DNA from: an uncultured Candidatus Melainabacteria bacterium
GTDB lineage: Bacteria; Cyanobacteriota; Vampirovibrionia; Gastranaerophilales; Gastranaerophilaceae
NCBI GenBank assembly: GCA_934718085.1
Contig: CAKUZL010000006.1
Coordinates: 37,114 to 101,113 of the forward strand
Direction: 5' to 3'
Length of the DNA stretch: 64,000 bases
How positions within the stretch are numbered: the stretch's first letter is position 1; the number at the start of each line of letters is the position of its first letter. Below, one piece after another: positions 16,612 to 25,475 of the stretch. The notes under the pieces were generated by a model that was not told where the DNA came from, searched no databases, and saw only the letters and a program-made list of their open reading frames with translations. The position numbers were made by a program, and so were the translations under genes.

Positions 16612-19600
16612 ATGATAAGAAACGTGAATTCTTTTTCGAATGTACAAATGCCGAAAATGAACGGTCAAGTCGAAAAAAATAAGGGTATGATGTCCGATCC
16701 GATAAGCATGAAGGCTTCAAATCCGTCGGATATTTTGAATGCCATGAGCATGCAGGGCGTGCAAAATAAAATATCGTTCGGTGCCAGGGTGACGGAAGCT
16801 GCGTTAAAATCAAGAACTCCGGTTTCCAGAGTTACCGAAAATGTAAGCCATTTCCCTTTGCATGCAGTTACAAACAGGTTTGGCAAACTGTGCGGACGGG
16901 TTTCCGATTTTACGGGAAAAGGAGTAAAAATAGACATCGATATTCCGACATATATAAGAGGGTTGTTTGCTTATGCCAAAAATGCCGCAGGTGTTTCGGG
17001 TCTTTTTATCGGGGCGTTGGTAACGGGTATTTTTGCGGGAATCGAACTTGACAAAGAAAAAGTCAAGGATGAACAACTTTTAAAAAAATTAAAAATATTG
17101 CAAGAGCATGCCTTAATGAGCCCTGATGAAGAAGGACGTGACTCTAATGATGAAACCGTACAAAAATATGTTTCTAACTTTTCGACAAATCTTGGAGCAT
17201 CCAATATTGTACCTGAATATCAAAAGCATTACGAAAGATTGCTCGTACTTTTTAACAAAGCGGGATTCAGCAATGAAGAAACCGCAAAATTGTTTACGAA
17301 ATTTATGGCGGAAGCAATGTTGCTGACTCCGAGAAGATTGACGGAAAATGTTCAAAATTACGTTAAAGACCTTGCAAAGGACGGTTTGACTCCTCATTGC
17401 AATGATGTATTTGTAACGGATGCAAAAGGCTGTATACATGATAAACCTTTCCCTGATGCGAACTTGTTCCGAGAATATGCATCGGATGTAAAAATAATAA
17501 ATAGTGTTAACGACCGTAAATTTAAACTTACGTTTGCAAATGAGATTTTGCAAAAATTTTATGCAGGAGTCTCTAAAAATGATAAAAAACACAGAAGAAG
17601 AGGTGGCACTGTCGGTCAAAAATTGGAATCCCATATAGCTTACGGGGCTCGTGATTTGGGGGCTTATCCGGTTGTCCTTCCCGAAAATGTTTCGGTATCT
17701 TCGAAAGAAAAAGGTATTTCCGAGAAGGATTATATGGCGGGATTATTCGGATATCTCGCGCAAAATTTTGCGGGGTCGGGGTTTAGAGCGGGCATTGTTT
17801 TGTCTGACGTGTTTGCTGCTACTCCGCTGCGTAACGAATCACCTGCCGTTTCCAAAATCCAAGAATTATCAATTGACTTAAATTCGGGGAAACGGGTTTC
17901 TTCCGATACTGACGTTAAATTAGGCTATATAGGGCTTAATCGACTTGAAATAAAAAAAGCTTTTTCATTGCCCGAAAATACTCCTGTATTTGATGTTATG
18001 CTTGAACCTTTTAAACAAGCGGGATATACTCTCGAAGAGACTGCTCAACTTGTAACTGCTGCCGTGGCCGATGCATTGAAGCAAACTCCCCGGGAACTTT
18101 CGGATAACGTTTTCGGCTATATTTCGTCAACCGATAATGCCGGTTTTGATTTAAACAAAATGCTTTATTCTGAATATGAAATGTCTTTGTATAAACCCGA
18201 AAACTTTTGTGAATATCTTACAAATAAAAGTATGGAGATAAGGTCTGCTGCGGACGAAGTCTTTAATACTGCCCAAAACGCCATTTCCGGACTTGAAAAA
18301 GTTAGTGCGGAAAAATTTTATGTTCCCAGACCCGAGCTCGACGAGTATGATAAAAAATTCTTGGAAACCAATGATCCCGGGTATCTGACAGGTACGAAAC
18401 CGAGCAATACAATACTTCCTCTTTATAAAGGTTCTGCTGTAAAAAATGCGAATGCTCCGATATTAGTAAAAACTAATGATTGTGCGACCGCCGATACCGA
18501 AGTTGAGAGCAATAGCGCATCTCGCGGCGCAAACCGTGTTGCGGAATATTCAAAAACTTCTGCGGATGAAAGATTGAAAAATATGGATTCCGAAACGTCC
18601 GAAAAAGTTTCCGACAAAACTTCTGCAAGAACGGGCGTGAGCGGTACTTCAAATACTCGGGTAAAAGAATCCGAAAAGGAATATGCACAGAAAACTCCCT
18701 CGAACGATGCAGGTAAAACAGCCGATAAAGCTTCCGATATTTCGGTGAATAAGCCGAGAGTTCGGATTGTTCCGAAATCCGAGACGAAAGTTTCGGTTGA
18801 TGATAATATTTCTGTCGATAAAGCTCCCGATATTTCGGTGAACAAGCCTAGAGTTCGGATTGTGCCGAAATCAGAGACGAAAGTTTCGGTTAATAATAAT
18901 ATTTCTGTTGATAACAGGACAATCGGATTTATCAAGTCGCTTTTCGGTCTTGCTTATATTCCCGAAAGTAAATCAAGTTTGGTCAACTATCCCGAAATTA
19001 CTCCCGAAGAGTATGCTGACGGCATGCTTTCGATTACCCAAAAAGTAACCGGGTTAAGCGGTCATACTTTGATGAAATTGGTTTTAGAGGTGGGTCGTTT
19101 AACCGATAAAGATTTGAAAGAAAACGATGACCCGGTAACAAGTGTTTCCGATTATATGCATAATTTGAATTCCGGTTCCGATAAGATTGATTTTAACCTT
19201 TTTGCGGCAAGATTTACCGAACATTTGGCAAGAGTGGTAAGAGTACATCCTTTCGTAGTTGCTGATTTCATTGCGGATTATGTTCTTAAATCCGATGTCG
19301 AATCGTTGAGTGTACGAGCGGACTCCGAAGGGATTCCTGTCGATAAAGCGTTACAGGACGAATTTTTCGGGCTTAAAAACAAACCTTTCGTTAAAAGGAC
19401 AAATAACGCAGAAGGTTCGGGAACAACCTCGAACGATTCGACAAAAGAATTCGAATCGAGACAACCTCGATTGACCGAAGCTCCTTCGGTAACAACTCCG
19501 ATAGTCGAACGGACTCAAACCTACGACTCTCTTACGGTTGCGGGTGATGAACCGAAACAGTCGGTTGAAGTTCGAAATACCGAAAAAACGCAGGTTCAAA

Positions 19601-21381
19601 ACGAAGAACCCGAAACCGGTAAGGTTGAAAAACCCAAAATCGATGTTATCGAAAGAACGGATAACAAATCGAATGGGGTGTATTTTATTCACGGTCAGTC
19701 CTCGGTAAAACCGCAAACGGATAAACAGTCGCAATCATGGAACAGGTTTGTCTATGATCTCATTCCCGAAAATAAGAAAAAATCTTCTCAATCCGGCGGC
19801 ATTCTCAGAGTTGTTAGCCCGCGTGTAAGTTATAAACCGTCCGACATTGTGTCCGGAAGTATGACTAAAACAGAACAATCTCAAACAACCGAAATATCTT
19901 CGGTAATAACAACTGACGGCATTCAAACAAAGGCTCCCGAGCCCCGTACGGTTGCAGGTGACGAACCGAAACAATCGGTTGAAGTTCAAAATACCGAAAA
20001 ACCGCAGGTTCAAAATGTCGAGCTCGAAGCAGGTAAAGTCGATGCGCATCAAACAACCGAAGCGCCTTCGGTAACGACAACGGACGGCGTTCAAAACACC
20101 GAGTCTTCGGCAAAAACCGAAAAATCAAAGACGACAGTTGCAAAAGAACAAAAATTGCTTAAGGCTCTTGACGTTTACAATAATCTTTCCGCCGAGGAAA
20201 AAGCTTCCGTCGATAATGTTTCCGAACTTTTGTTGAACGGTTTGATTTTTGCGTCTCCCGCGGAGAAAGAATTGAAACGAAATTTGTATTCCGGCGCTCT
20301 TTCGTTGATGTTGACTTCGAAAGAGGATTTGAGCAAGGTTAACCAAAAGCTGACAGGATTGGTTTATTTGAATAACGGCGTTAAGAAGCTTTTCAAAAAA
20401 CCCGAAAGGTTTGCTCAAAATTACAACGAACTTCTTGATTACCTCAAAGAATCGACTCCTTCCAAAGATTCCGAAACCGTCGAAGTAACGTTGCTCGAAA
20501 ATTTAGCTAAGTTCCCCGCTTTGCTCTCCGAAGGTAAAGAAAAGGTTGAAGACTCAATTAACGATATGGTTTCGGATATTACCGACGAATTCGGCGAAAT
20601 TTCAAATCTGAAAGAAAAATTGCTTGATGCGGCGTCAAGATACCCGTTCTTGTATGTTGCCGATTCCGGTTTCGTTATGAACAATTTGTCGGGCAAAAAC
20701 TCGCTTTCCGCGTTCGTGAACAATCTTTTTGCTCAAAACGGTTGGGTGTCTGAAAAGATGAATTTGTTGACTCCGAGCGAACACCTCGATCTGGCTTTTG
20801 AAGTACCTTCGCTTTTTGCGTCTGCGGTTCCGATAAAAAATGCTTTTGTCGATAAAGACAATGAACTTTCGAAATATTCGTGTCTGGCGATATACGAAAA
20901 TATCTCCCCCGCGGAATTCTTGAATTGCATAAAGCAAGAACCTCGAATTCTTAAGATGAACAACAAAACGTTTTCGGAAAGTGTATTGTCGATAATTGAT
21001 GATGCAAGCGAGACAGGAGTTCTTAAAACGTTTGAACGCGAAGGAATTTCGGTTACCGATGAATCGGGTCAAAAGAAAACTCTTGACGGTAAAACGTTTG
21101 TTCAATACGTAAAACAGCGTCCCGATTTGCTTTTTGACAACCTTGAAAAACAAGCGAAAAAAGTTAATTACATCAACGGTTTATACAAGAATGGTACCAA
21201 AGAAGATACATTCTATGAAGCTGTTCTTGATCCCTCTTCGGGAGCGGATCTGTTGGCTTCTTCCAAACACGAGTTGTTTGAAAAATTCAAAGCCGATAAG
21301 AAAAATGCGATAGCACAGGCCGACACAAAATGGGAGAATACTTATAAAAACTCTCTTGCGAATTCTTTCAAAAACAGATAA
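16612..21381 (+). CDS. Large lineage-specific protein with QNKISFGA leader
   Basis: No family recognised; 1,589 residues. The N-terminal leader ends in QNKISFGA at residues 51-58, the same position as in the preceding protein. A hydrophobic helix follows at about 126-143 (GLFIGALVTGIFAGIE). Two related helical modules occur near residues 211-250 and 462-505, sharing (A)G(F/Y)xxEETA(K/Q)L and (Q/L)TPR(R/E)L(T/S)(E/D)NV. A long low-complexity linker (about 640-770 and 930-1180) is rich in Thr, Ser, Val and Lys and holds a 31-residue tandem duplication and two copies of a VAGDEPKQSVEV segment. The C-terminal 400 residues are helical and charged. ATG 16612 is chosen; the earlier in-frame start at 16537 lies upstream of the likely promoter. 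Likely envelope-associated (inference). Confidence 0.72.
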   Translation: MIRNVNSFSNVQMPKMNGQVEKNKGMMSDPISMKASNPSDILNAMSMQGVQNKISFGARVTEAALKSRTPVSRVTENVSHFPLHAVTNRFGKLCGRVSDFTGKGVKIDIDIPTYIRGLFAYAKNAAGVSGLFIGALVTGIFAGIELDKEKVKDEQLLKKLKILQEHALMSPDEEGRDSNDETVQKYVSNFSTNLGASNIVPEYQKHYERLLVLFNKAGFSNEETAKLFTKFMAEAMLLTPRRLTENVQNYVKDLAKDGLTPHCNDVFVTDAKGCIHDKPFPDANLFREYASDVKIINSVNDRKFKLTFANEILQKFYAGVSKNDKKHRRRGGTVGQKLESHIAYGARDLGAYPVVLPENVSVSSKEKGISEKDYMAGLFGYLAQNFAGSGFRAGIVLSDVFAATPLRNESPAVSKIQELSIDLNSGKRVSSDTDVKLGYIGLNRLEIKKAFSLPENTPVFDVMLEPFKQAGYTLEETAQLVTAAVADALKQTPRELSDNVFGYISSTDNAGFDLNKMLYSEYEMSLYKPENFCEYLTNKSMEIRSAADEVFNTAQNAISGLEKVSAEKFYVPRPELDEYDKKFLETNDPGYLTGTKPSNTILPLYKGSAVKNANAPILVKTNDCATADTEVESNSASRGANRVAEYSKTSADERLKNMDSETSEKVSDKTSARTGVSGTSNTRVKESEKEYAQKTPSNDAGKTADKASDISVNKPRVRIVPKSETKVSVDDNISVDKAPDISVNKPRVRIVPKSETKVSVNNNISVDNRTIGFIKSLFGLAYIPESKSSLVNYPEITPEEYADGMLSITQKVTGLSGHTLMKLVLEVGRLTDKDLKENDDPVTSVSDYMHNLNSGSDKIDFNLFAARFTEHLARVVRVHPFVVADFIADYVLKSDVESLSVRADSEGIPVDKALQDEFFGLKNKPFVKRTNNAEGSGTTSNDSTKEFESRQPRLTEAPSVTTPIVERTQTYDSLTVAGDEPKQSVEVRNTEKTQVQNEEPETGKVEKPKIDVIERTDNKSNGVYFIHGQSSVKPQTDKQSQSWNRFVYDLIPENKKKSSQSGGILRVVSPRVSYKPSDIVSGSMTKTEQSQTTEISSVITTDGIQTKAPEPRTVAGDEPKQSVEVQNTEKPQVQNVELEAGKVDAHQTTEAPSVTTTDGVQNTESSAKTEKSKTTVAKEQKLLKALDVYNNLSAEEKASVDNVSELLLNGLIFASPAEKELKRNLYSGALSLMLTSKEDLSKVNQKLTGLVYLNNGVKKLFKKPERFAQNYNELLDYLKESTPSKDSETVEVTLLENLAKFPALLSEGKEKVEDSINDMVSDITDEFGEISNLKEKLLDAASRYPFLYVADSGFVMNNLSGKNSLSAFVNNLFAQNGWVSEKMNLLTPSEHLDLAFEVPSLFASAVPIKNAFVDKDNELSKYSCLAIYENISPAEFLNCIKQEPRILKMNNKTFSESVLSIIDDASETGVLKTFEREGISVTDESGQKKTLDGKTFVQYVKQRPDLLFDNLEKQAKKVNYINGLYKNGTKEDTFYEAVLDPSSGADLLASSKHELFEKFKADKKNAIAQADTKWENTYKNSLANSFKNR
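18724..18909 (+). repeat. Two tandem 93-base units inside the large-protein gene
   Basis: Units 18724-18816 and 18817-18909 differ at only a handful of bases and encode a 31-residue unit centred on NKPRVRIVPKSETKVSV. Length is a multiple of three, so copy change would not break the frame. Confidence 0.85.
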
Positions 21382-21402
21382 TCGGACTGTTTTAAAAACT
21401 TT

Positions 21403-21429
21403 AAAGCTCGGAGAAATCCGGGCTTTTTG
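21403..21429 (+). terminator. Terminator, copy 2 of an identical pair
   Basis: The 26 bases 21403-21428 are identical to 16475-16500: a 9-pair stem with one G-U, a 6-base loop and a T run. Confidence 0.85.
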
Positions 21430-21530
21430 TATAGAAATATTAAAAATTTTTATTTATCCGAAAAAAATAATGAAAAAACTTTTTGTTTGGAGTATTATGT
21501 AGAAAAAAGTCGCGAATGTGAGTAGTCATT

Positions 21531-22349
21531 ATGAACGGTGAAGTAAGTATTAATAAGAATACAAAAATTATTTTCGGAATAGTTGACGAGTTGAACAAAA
21601 TTTTGACTGAAGATCAGGCTCAAAAACAGCCTTTGTTTCTGTCCGTGAACGAAAAGTTTTTGTTGTCACTGATTACAAAAATTATAAATAATCCCGCTAA
21701 AACTTATTTAATCGGGATTACCGGCGAATCGGCTTCCGGGAAAACCACTCTGGTCGAAAATGCCGCAAAAGCTTTGTGCGAAGAAGGTAAACGAGATTTA
21801 TTCACTACGGTCTGCTGCGACGACTACTATTACGATAAGTCCAAAGAACTCGAAGAAGCCGGAAGCTACGAAAATCTTTTCGCAACCGGATTTTCTTTCG
21901 ATACCCCGAAAGCCGTTAATTTGGATTTGATGAAAGAACATTTGCTCGAACTTAAGCAGGGGAAAAATATTAAATCTCCGGAATATAATTTTGTGACCTG
22001 TGCAAGCGAGCTTAACAAAAACGAAAAAAAGGCGTCGCTTATCGTACTTAATGAGGGTTTGTACGTTCTGAACCCCGACATTATTGACGTACATGATGTT
22101 AAAGTATATGTTTTTACTCCGTTCAGTATTATTCGCCAACGTTGGTATACTCGTGCGGCGGTTCGCGGAAAAACGGGCGTTGCTGCGGATATGCAGTTCG
22201 AAGACGTAAATACCGCGGCTCAGGTTTACATTCGTCCGACGATGCAGCATGCCGATATCGTCATAAACGGTCTTACCACTACCGAATATATTGAAGAAGT
22301 TACTTTGAAAATTCTTCGTGCCGTTAAAAAAGTTCTTGCTTCGATGTAA
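21531..22349 (+). CDS. Uridine kinase / phosphoribulokinase-like P-loop kinase
   Basis: A 272-residue protein. About 55 residues precede a Walker A loop GITGESASGKTT (62-73) of the uridine kinase / PRK superfamily. Next comes an acidic segment with a YYYDKS motif resembling the substrate loop of Udk, SLIVLNEGLYVL as the second acidic strand, and an Arg-rich lid region (RQRWYTRAAVRGKTG). It phosphorylates a nucleoside or sugar-like substrate; uridine is the default guess. The long N-terminal extension differs from typical Udk. No clear ribosome-binding site; ATG at 21531. The 21-base motif at 21495-21515 resembles one upstream of the gene at 59581. Confidence 0.78.
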   Translation: MNGEVSINKNTKIIFGIVDELNKILTEDQAQKQPLFLSVNEKFLLSLITKIINNPAKTYLIGITGESASGKTTLVENAAKALCEEGKRDLFTTVCCDDYYYDKSKELEEAGSYENLFATGFSFDTPKAVNLDLMKEHLLELKQGKNIKSPEYNFVTCASELNKNEKKASLIVLNEGLYVLNPDIIDVHDVKVYVFTPFSIIRQRWYTRAAVRGKTGVAADMQFEDVNTAAQVYIRPTMQHADIVINGLTTTEYIEEVTLKILRAVKKVLASM

Positions 22350-22474
22350 AAAATCGGAACTTGTTGCGGTTGCGGTCGGTTTGCGGTTTTGAGATGTTTC
22401 TGTGTTTTGTAAGTTTCTTCCGTCGGTTTTTAGGCAATTGTCGGTAAGTTGTCGAAATTAATCCGGTTTTAGTT

Positions 22475-22502
22475 CTCGGGGGTGAAAAGCTTTGTCCCCG
22501 AG
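22475..22502. other. Strong GC hairpin in a gene-free gap
   Basis: CTCGGGG (22475-22481) pairs with CCCCGAG (22496-22502) around a 14-base loop. Neither side has a T run, so it is not a typical terminator. It sits in the 317-base gap between convergent genes, which otherwise holds only the terminator at 22576-22608. Confidence 0.5.
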
Positions 22503-22575
22503 TTCGGGTACGGTATAAGTCGCTCTGCGCGGATGTTGTTTATGCGGGCGGCAAAAGTTTTGTGGGAATTTATTT

Positions 22576-22608
22576 CAAAAAAGCGGGAGTTTGATAACCC
22601 CGCCTTTT
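22576..22608 (-). terminator. Terminator of the gene at 22667
   Basis: On the minus strand GCGGG and CCCGC (22583-22587 with 22598-22602) form a stem followed by a run of T (complement of the A run at 22577-22582). A pyrimidine-rich tail on the plus strand suggests it also works rightward for the kinase gene. Confidence 0.7.
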
Positions 22609-22666
22609 CTTGTTGTGTCGAATTTCGTGCCGAGAGTGCAACCGTTGCTGTTCTCGGAGTCCCCCG

Positions 22667-23440
22667 TTAAATTCCGAGAGCTTCTTGTGCGTAAGTGATT
22701 AATCTGCTTTCGTATTCGGGCGTGCCTTCTTTGTAATTGCTCAAAACCTGCTTCATCGCCGGGGTCAACCATTGGTCCTTATGCTCTTTGATGTACGACC
22801 ACGATTGATTTGCAAGTTGTGTTTCGGCATCGTCTTCGCTTGTATCCGCCGTCGGATCGAGGTGAATTTTAGATTTGTCGATTTCCTGATATGTAACCGA
22901 GTTGAAGCCCCATTTATCGTTGGTGTAATTTTGACCGGAGTTTCGAATTTGCGCAGTTACTTTGTTTTGAACTCCGTCTCCGAGCCCGTTACCCGTGTAG
23001 TTGAAAAAGTCTACCGTGTTGAGGTTTATGTCGAAAATATCGTACGGTTTACCTTTCGACCAGTCGAAATTAAGGTTTTCCGACCATTTTTTCTCGTCCA
23101 TGATTTCGTATGTGCCGTCAAACTTTGACATATTCAGGTTTGCAAAAACCGTATCGTCGTCGCTTTCGGTGTCGAGAAAAACTCTGTCGTCGGGCGAAGA
23201 TTCCGTATACAACGAGTTTGCCCACGAAAGTTTCAACAGGTTTCCGCCGTCGGTATTTTTCGGGCTTAGGGAAATATCGTCCGCCAAATTCTTCAAAAAT
23301 TGGTCGGTGCCGATTCCGCCCATAGTACCGTAAGTGTACATGTCGATATCGTTCTTATATCGCTTTTCCGCGGCCATTCTCCGGTTGTTGTGAATGTTCC
23401 AATCCGAACCTAAACTTCCGCTTTGTCCAATTGTTGTCAT
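22667..23440 (-). CDS. Hypothetical acidic protein behind a start-site hairpin
   Basis: No family recognised. The 257 residues are rich in Asp, Asn, Gly, Tyr and Trp, with no signal peptide or membrane helix. The N-terminus is MTTIGQSGSLGSDWN; the middle has NLNMSKFDGTYEIMDEKKW and FDINLNTVDFFNYTGNGLG; the end has SWSYIKEHKDQWLTPAMKQV. The ATG at 23440 is preferred: GGAGG lies 11-15 bases upstream and the DNA between 23441 and 23498 forms a long hairpin, expected of a leader rather than coding DNA. A longer frame to 23518 would read through the hairpin. Own terminator downstream; gatA lies 91 bases upstream in the same direction. Confidence 0.65.
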   Translation of the reverse strand: MTTIGQSGSLGSDWNIHNNRRMAAEKRYKNDIDMYTYGTMGGIGTDQFLKNLADDISLSPKNTDGGNLLKLSWANSLYTESSPDDRVFLDTESDDDTVFANLNMSKFDGTYEIMDEKKWSENLNFDWSKGKPYDIFDINLNTVDFFNYTGNGLGDGVQNKVTAQIRNSGQNYTNDKWGFNSVTYQEIDKSKIHLDPTADTSEDDAETQLANQSWSYIKEHKDQWLTPAMKQVLSNYKEGTPEYESRLITYAQEALGI

Positions 23441-23498
23441 AAAATACTTACCTCCGGTAACAGTTATTACATTCTGTTTATCGGCAGGTAAGTATTTT
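23441..23498 (-). promoter_or_regulatory. 58-base dyad in the leader, abutting the start codon
   Basis: AAAATACTTACC (23441-23452) is perfectly complementary to GGTAAGTATTTT (23487-23498). Inside, CCG (23454-23456) pairs with CGG (23482-23484), and AACAG (23459-23463) with CTGTT (23474-23478), leaving a 10-base loop. In the transcript the 3' arm ends exactly at the AUG, and two bases of the GGAGG ribosome-binding site are in the stem. It could be a translational switch or a protein-binding operator. Confidence 0.7.
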
Positions 23499-23531
23499 TC
23501 TTTAATTTTATTTTTCAAATATTAAGTTTTA

Positions 23532-25013
23532 TTAATTTTTTCCGCAAAGTCGTTTCGGCGCGAATTTGTTGTTGAAGTCGAAAACTTCTTCGGCTTTGTG
23601 CGCAAAGTTGAACATTTTTTGTTCTTCGAGCGCGGGTGCGATAATTTGAAGTCCGACGGGCATGCCGTCTTTGTCGACGTTTACGGGTATGCTGACTGCG
23701 GGGATCCCTGCGAGGTTCGCGGTAATTGTTGCGATGTCGGTCAGGTACATTGCAAGCGGGTCGTCGGATTTTTCGCCGATGTTGAATGCTGTTTGCGGGC
23801 ATGTCGGGCAAATCAAAACGTCAACATCACCAAACGCTTTGTCGAAATCGTTTTTGATAAGTCTGCGGAGTTGTTGAGCTTTTTTGTAGTAAGCGTCATA
23901 GTAACCGGAGCTTAAAGCGTAAGTTCCGAGCATAATTCTTCTTTTCACTTCGTCGCCGAACCCTTCCGCTCTTGTTTTTTTGTACATATCCAAAAGATTT
24001 TCGGGGTTGGGGGTTCTGTAGCCGTATCTTACGCCGTCAAAGCGGGCGAGGTTCGAGCTTGCTTCCGCGGTTGCGATGACGTAGTAGACCGCAATAGAGT
24101 ATTTAATAAGGGGCAATGAAATTTCTTTGATTTCCGCGCCGAGAGATTTGTAAATTTCAATTGATGCGTCGAGGGCTTTTTGAACGTCCTCGCTCAAACC
24201 TTCGCTTGCGAGTTCTTTAATAACGCCGATTTTTTTGCCTTTGATGTCGTTGTTTAAAGTTGCGCAAAAGTCGGGAACTTTGTCCGGGAGGGACGTCGAA
24301 TCCGATTTGTCGCAACCGGAGATAACGTTAAGAAGTTTGGCGGAATCTTCGACGGTTTTTGAAAACGGTCCGATTTGGTCGAGAGACGAGCCGAACGCTA
24401 TAAGTCCGTATCTGGAAACCCTTCCGTAGGTGGGTTTCATGCCTACGATACCGCAAAAAGACGCGGGAAGTCTGATACTTCCGCCGGTATCCGAGCCGAG
24501 AGCGAGTGCCGAGAACCCTGCCGCAACGGCAGCTGCCGAGCCTCCCGAGCTTCCGCCGGGAACTTTGTCGAGGTTCCACGGGTTGTGAACTTTTTTGAAT
24601 GCCGAATTTTCGTTACTGGAGCCCATTGCAAACTCGTCGAGGTTTGTTTTCCCGACTATCGGAATTAATTCGGCTTTAAGTTTTTTTGAAACGGTTGCGT
24701 CGTAAGGAGAAACGAAATTTTCGAGAATTTTGCTTGACGCCGTTGTTTTAAAGCCCTTGAGATTGATGTTGTCTTTCAGGGCAAGAGGTACCCCCGCAAG
24801 AGGCGGCAAAGTTTCGCCTTTTGAAACTTTCTCGTCTACTGTTTTCGCGCATTCGTAAGCTTCGTCTTCGGTGAGCGAATTGAAGGCTCCGATTGAATTA
24901 TCGCAGGATTTTATGTTTTCGTAAACCGCGTCCAAAAGTTCGACGGCTTTGATTTTTCCGGATATAATCGCGTCGTGTTGTTCGCTCGCGCTTTTGTATA
25001 TTATTTCGTTCAT
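23532..25013 (-). CDS. gatA: Glutamyl-tRNA(Gln) amidotransferase subunit A
   Basis: A 493-residue amidase-signature enzyme of standard GatA length. The Ser-cis-Ser-Lys triad regions are visible: VPLALKDNINLKG (Lys), PGGSSGGSAAAVAAG (cis-Ser) and GSDTGGSIRLPASFCG (nucleophile Ser). It releases ammonia from glutamine for GatB, converting Glu-tRNA(Gln) to Gln-tRNA(Gln). The C-terminus with YLTDIATITANLAGIPAVSI fits GatA rather than other amidases. GatB and GatC are not adjacent. The ATG at 25013 has AAGGAG upstream. A small unrecognised gene lies 58 bases upstream in the same direction. Confidence 0.94.
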   Translation of the reverse strand: MNEIIYKSASEQHDAIISGKIKAVELLDAVYENIKSCDNSIGAFNSLTEDEAYECAKTVDEKVSKGETLPPLAGVPLALKDNINLKGFKTTASSKILENFVSPYDATVSKKLKAELIPIVGKTNLDEFAMGSSNENSAFKKVHNPWNLDKVPGGSSGGSAAAVAAGFSALALGSDTGGSIRLPASFCGIVGMKPTYGRVSRYGLIAFGSSLDQIGPFSKTVEDSAKLLNVISGCDKSDSTSLPDKVPDFCATLNNDIKGKKIGVIKELASEGLSEDVQKALDASIEIYKSLGAEIKEISLPLIKYSIAVYYVIATAEASSNLARFDGVRYGYRTPNPENLLDMYKKTRAEGFGDEVKRRIMLGTYALSSGYYDAYYKKAQQLRRLIKNDFDKAFGDVDVLICPTCPQTAFNIGEKSDDPLAMYLTDIATITANLAGIPAVSIPVNVDKDGMPVGLQIIAPALEEQKMFNFAHKAEEVFDFNNKFAPKRLCGKN

Positions 25014-25071
25014 AATATCTCCTTGTTTGACACAAAAATTTTATCTCAAACAAAAAGATAAGAAAAGTTTT

Positions 25072-25314
25072 TTAATTTTTAAACCAGTCGCAAATCAACC
25101 TGTCTTTTTCGGGAGTGAAAATTTTGCGAAGTTTTTCCGTTATTTTGGAGGGTTTTGGTTTGAGACCGTCTTCCAAAACGGCTTTTTCTATCAAAATTCT
25201 GTTGTAAATAACGTTTGCTTCAATCGAGGATTCCGTTTTCTCTCTTAAATTTTCGAGCCTGACTTTACATAAATTTACGGCACTTTTTGTTTGTTCGTAA
25301 AGTTTTCTGTTCAT
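25072..25314 (-). CDS. Small hypothetical protein upstream of gatA
   Basis: An 80-residue charged protein, mostly helical by composition (LYEQTKSAVNLCKVRLENLR), ending in ICDWFKN. Not recognised. The length and place before gatA suggest GatC, but the GatC pattern of an early LARLxL-type helix is not evident, so I do not call it. ATG at 25314 with AGGA about 10 bases upstream and a second AAGGA touching the start codon. Confidence 0.55.
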   Translation of the reverse strand: MNRKLYEQTKSAVNLCKVRLENLREKTESSIEANVIYNRILIEKAVLEDGLKPKPSKITEKLRKIFTPEKDRLICDWFKN

Positions 25315-25475
25315 TCCTTATTCCTGCTTATGCGACATGGTGCTTTCTTCGTCGAAAAATCATGACGTTTATGTTTCCATGATATCAGATGTTTTGTTAA
25401 TTTCTTCAACCAAAAAGATTATAATGTGATAATATACATTAAATGACGCATTAATATACGGATAAATATTCAAAA

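Noticed and set aside
25072..25314. GatC encoded upstream of gatA
   Set aside because: Size and place fit, but the sequence lacks the recognisable GatC N-terminal helix pattern.
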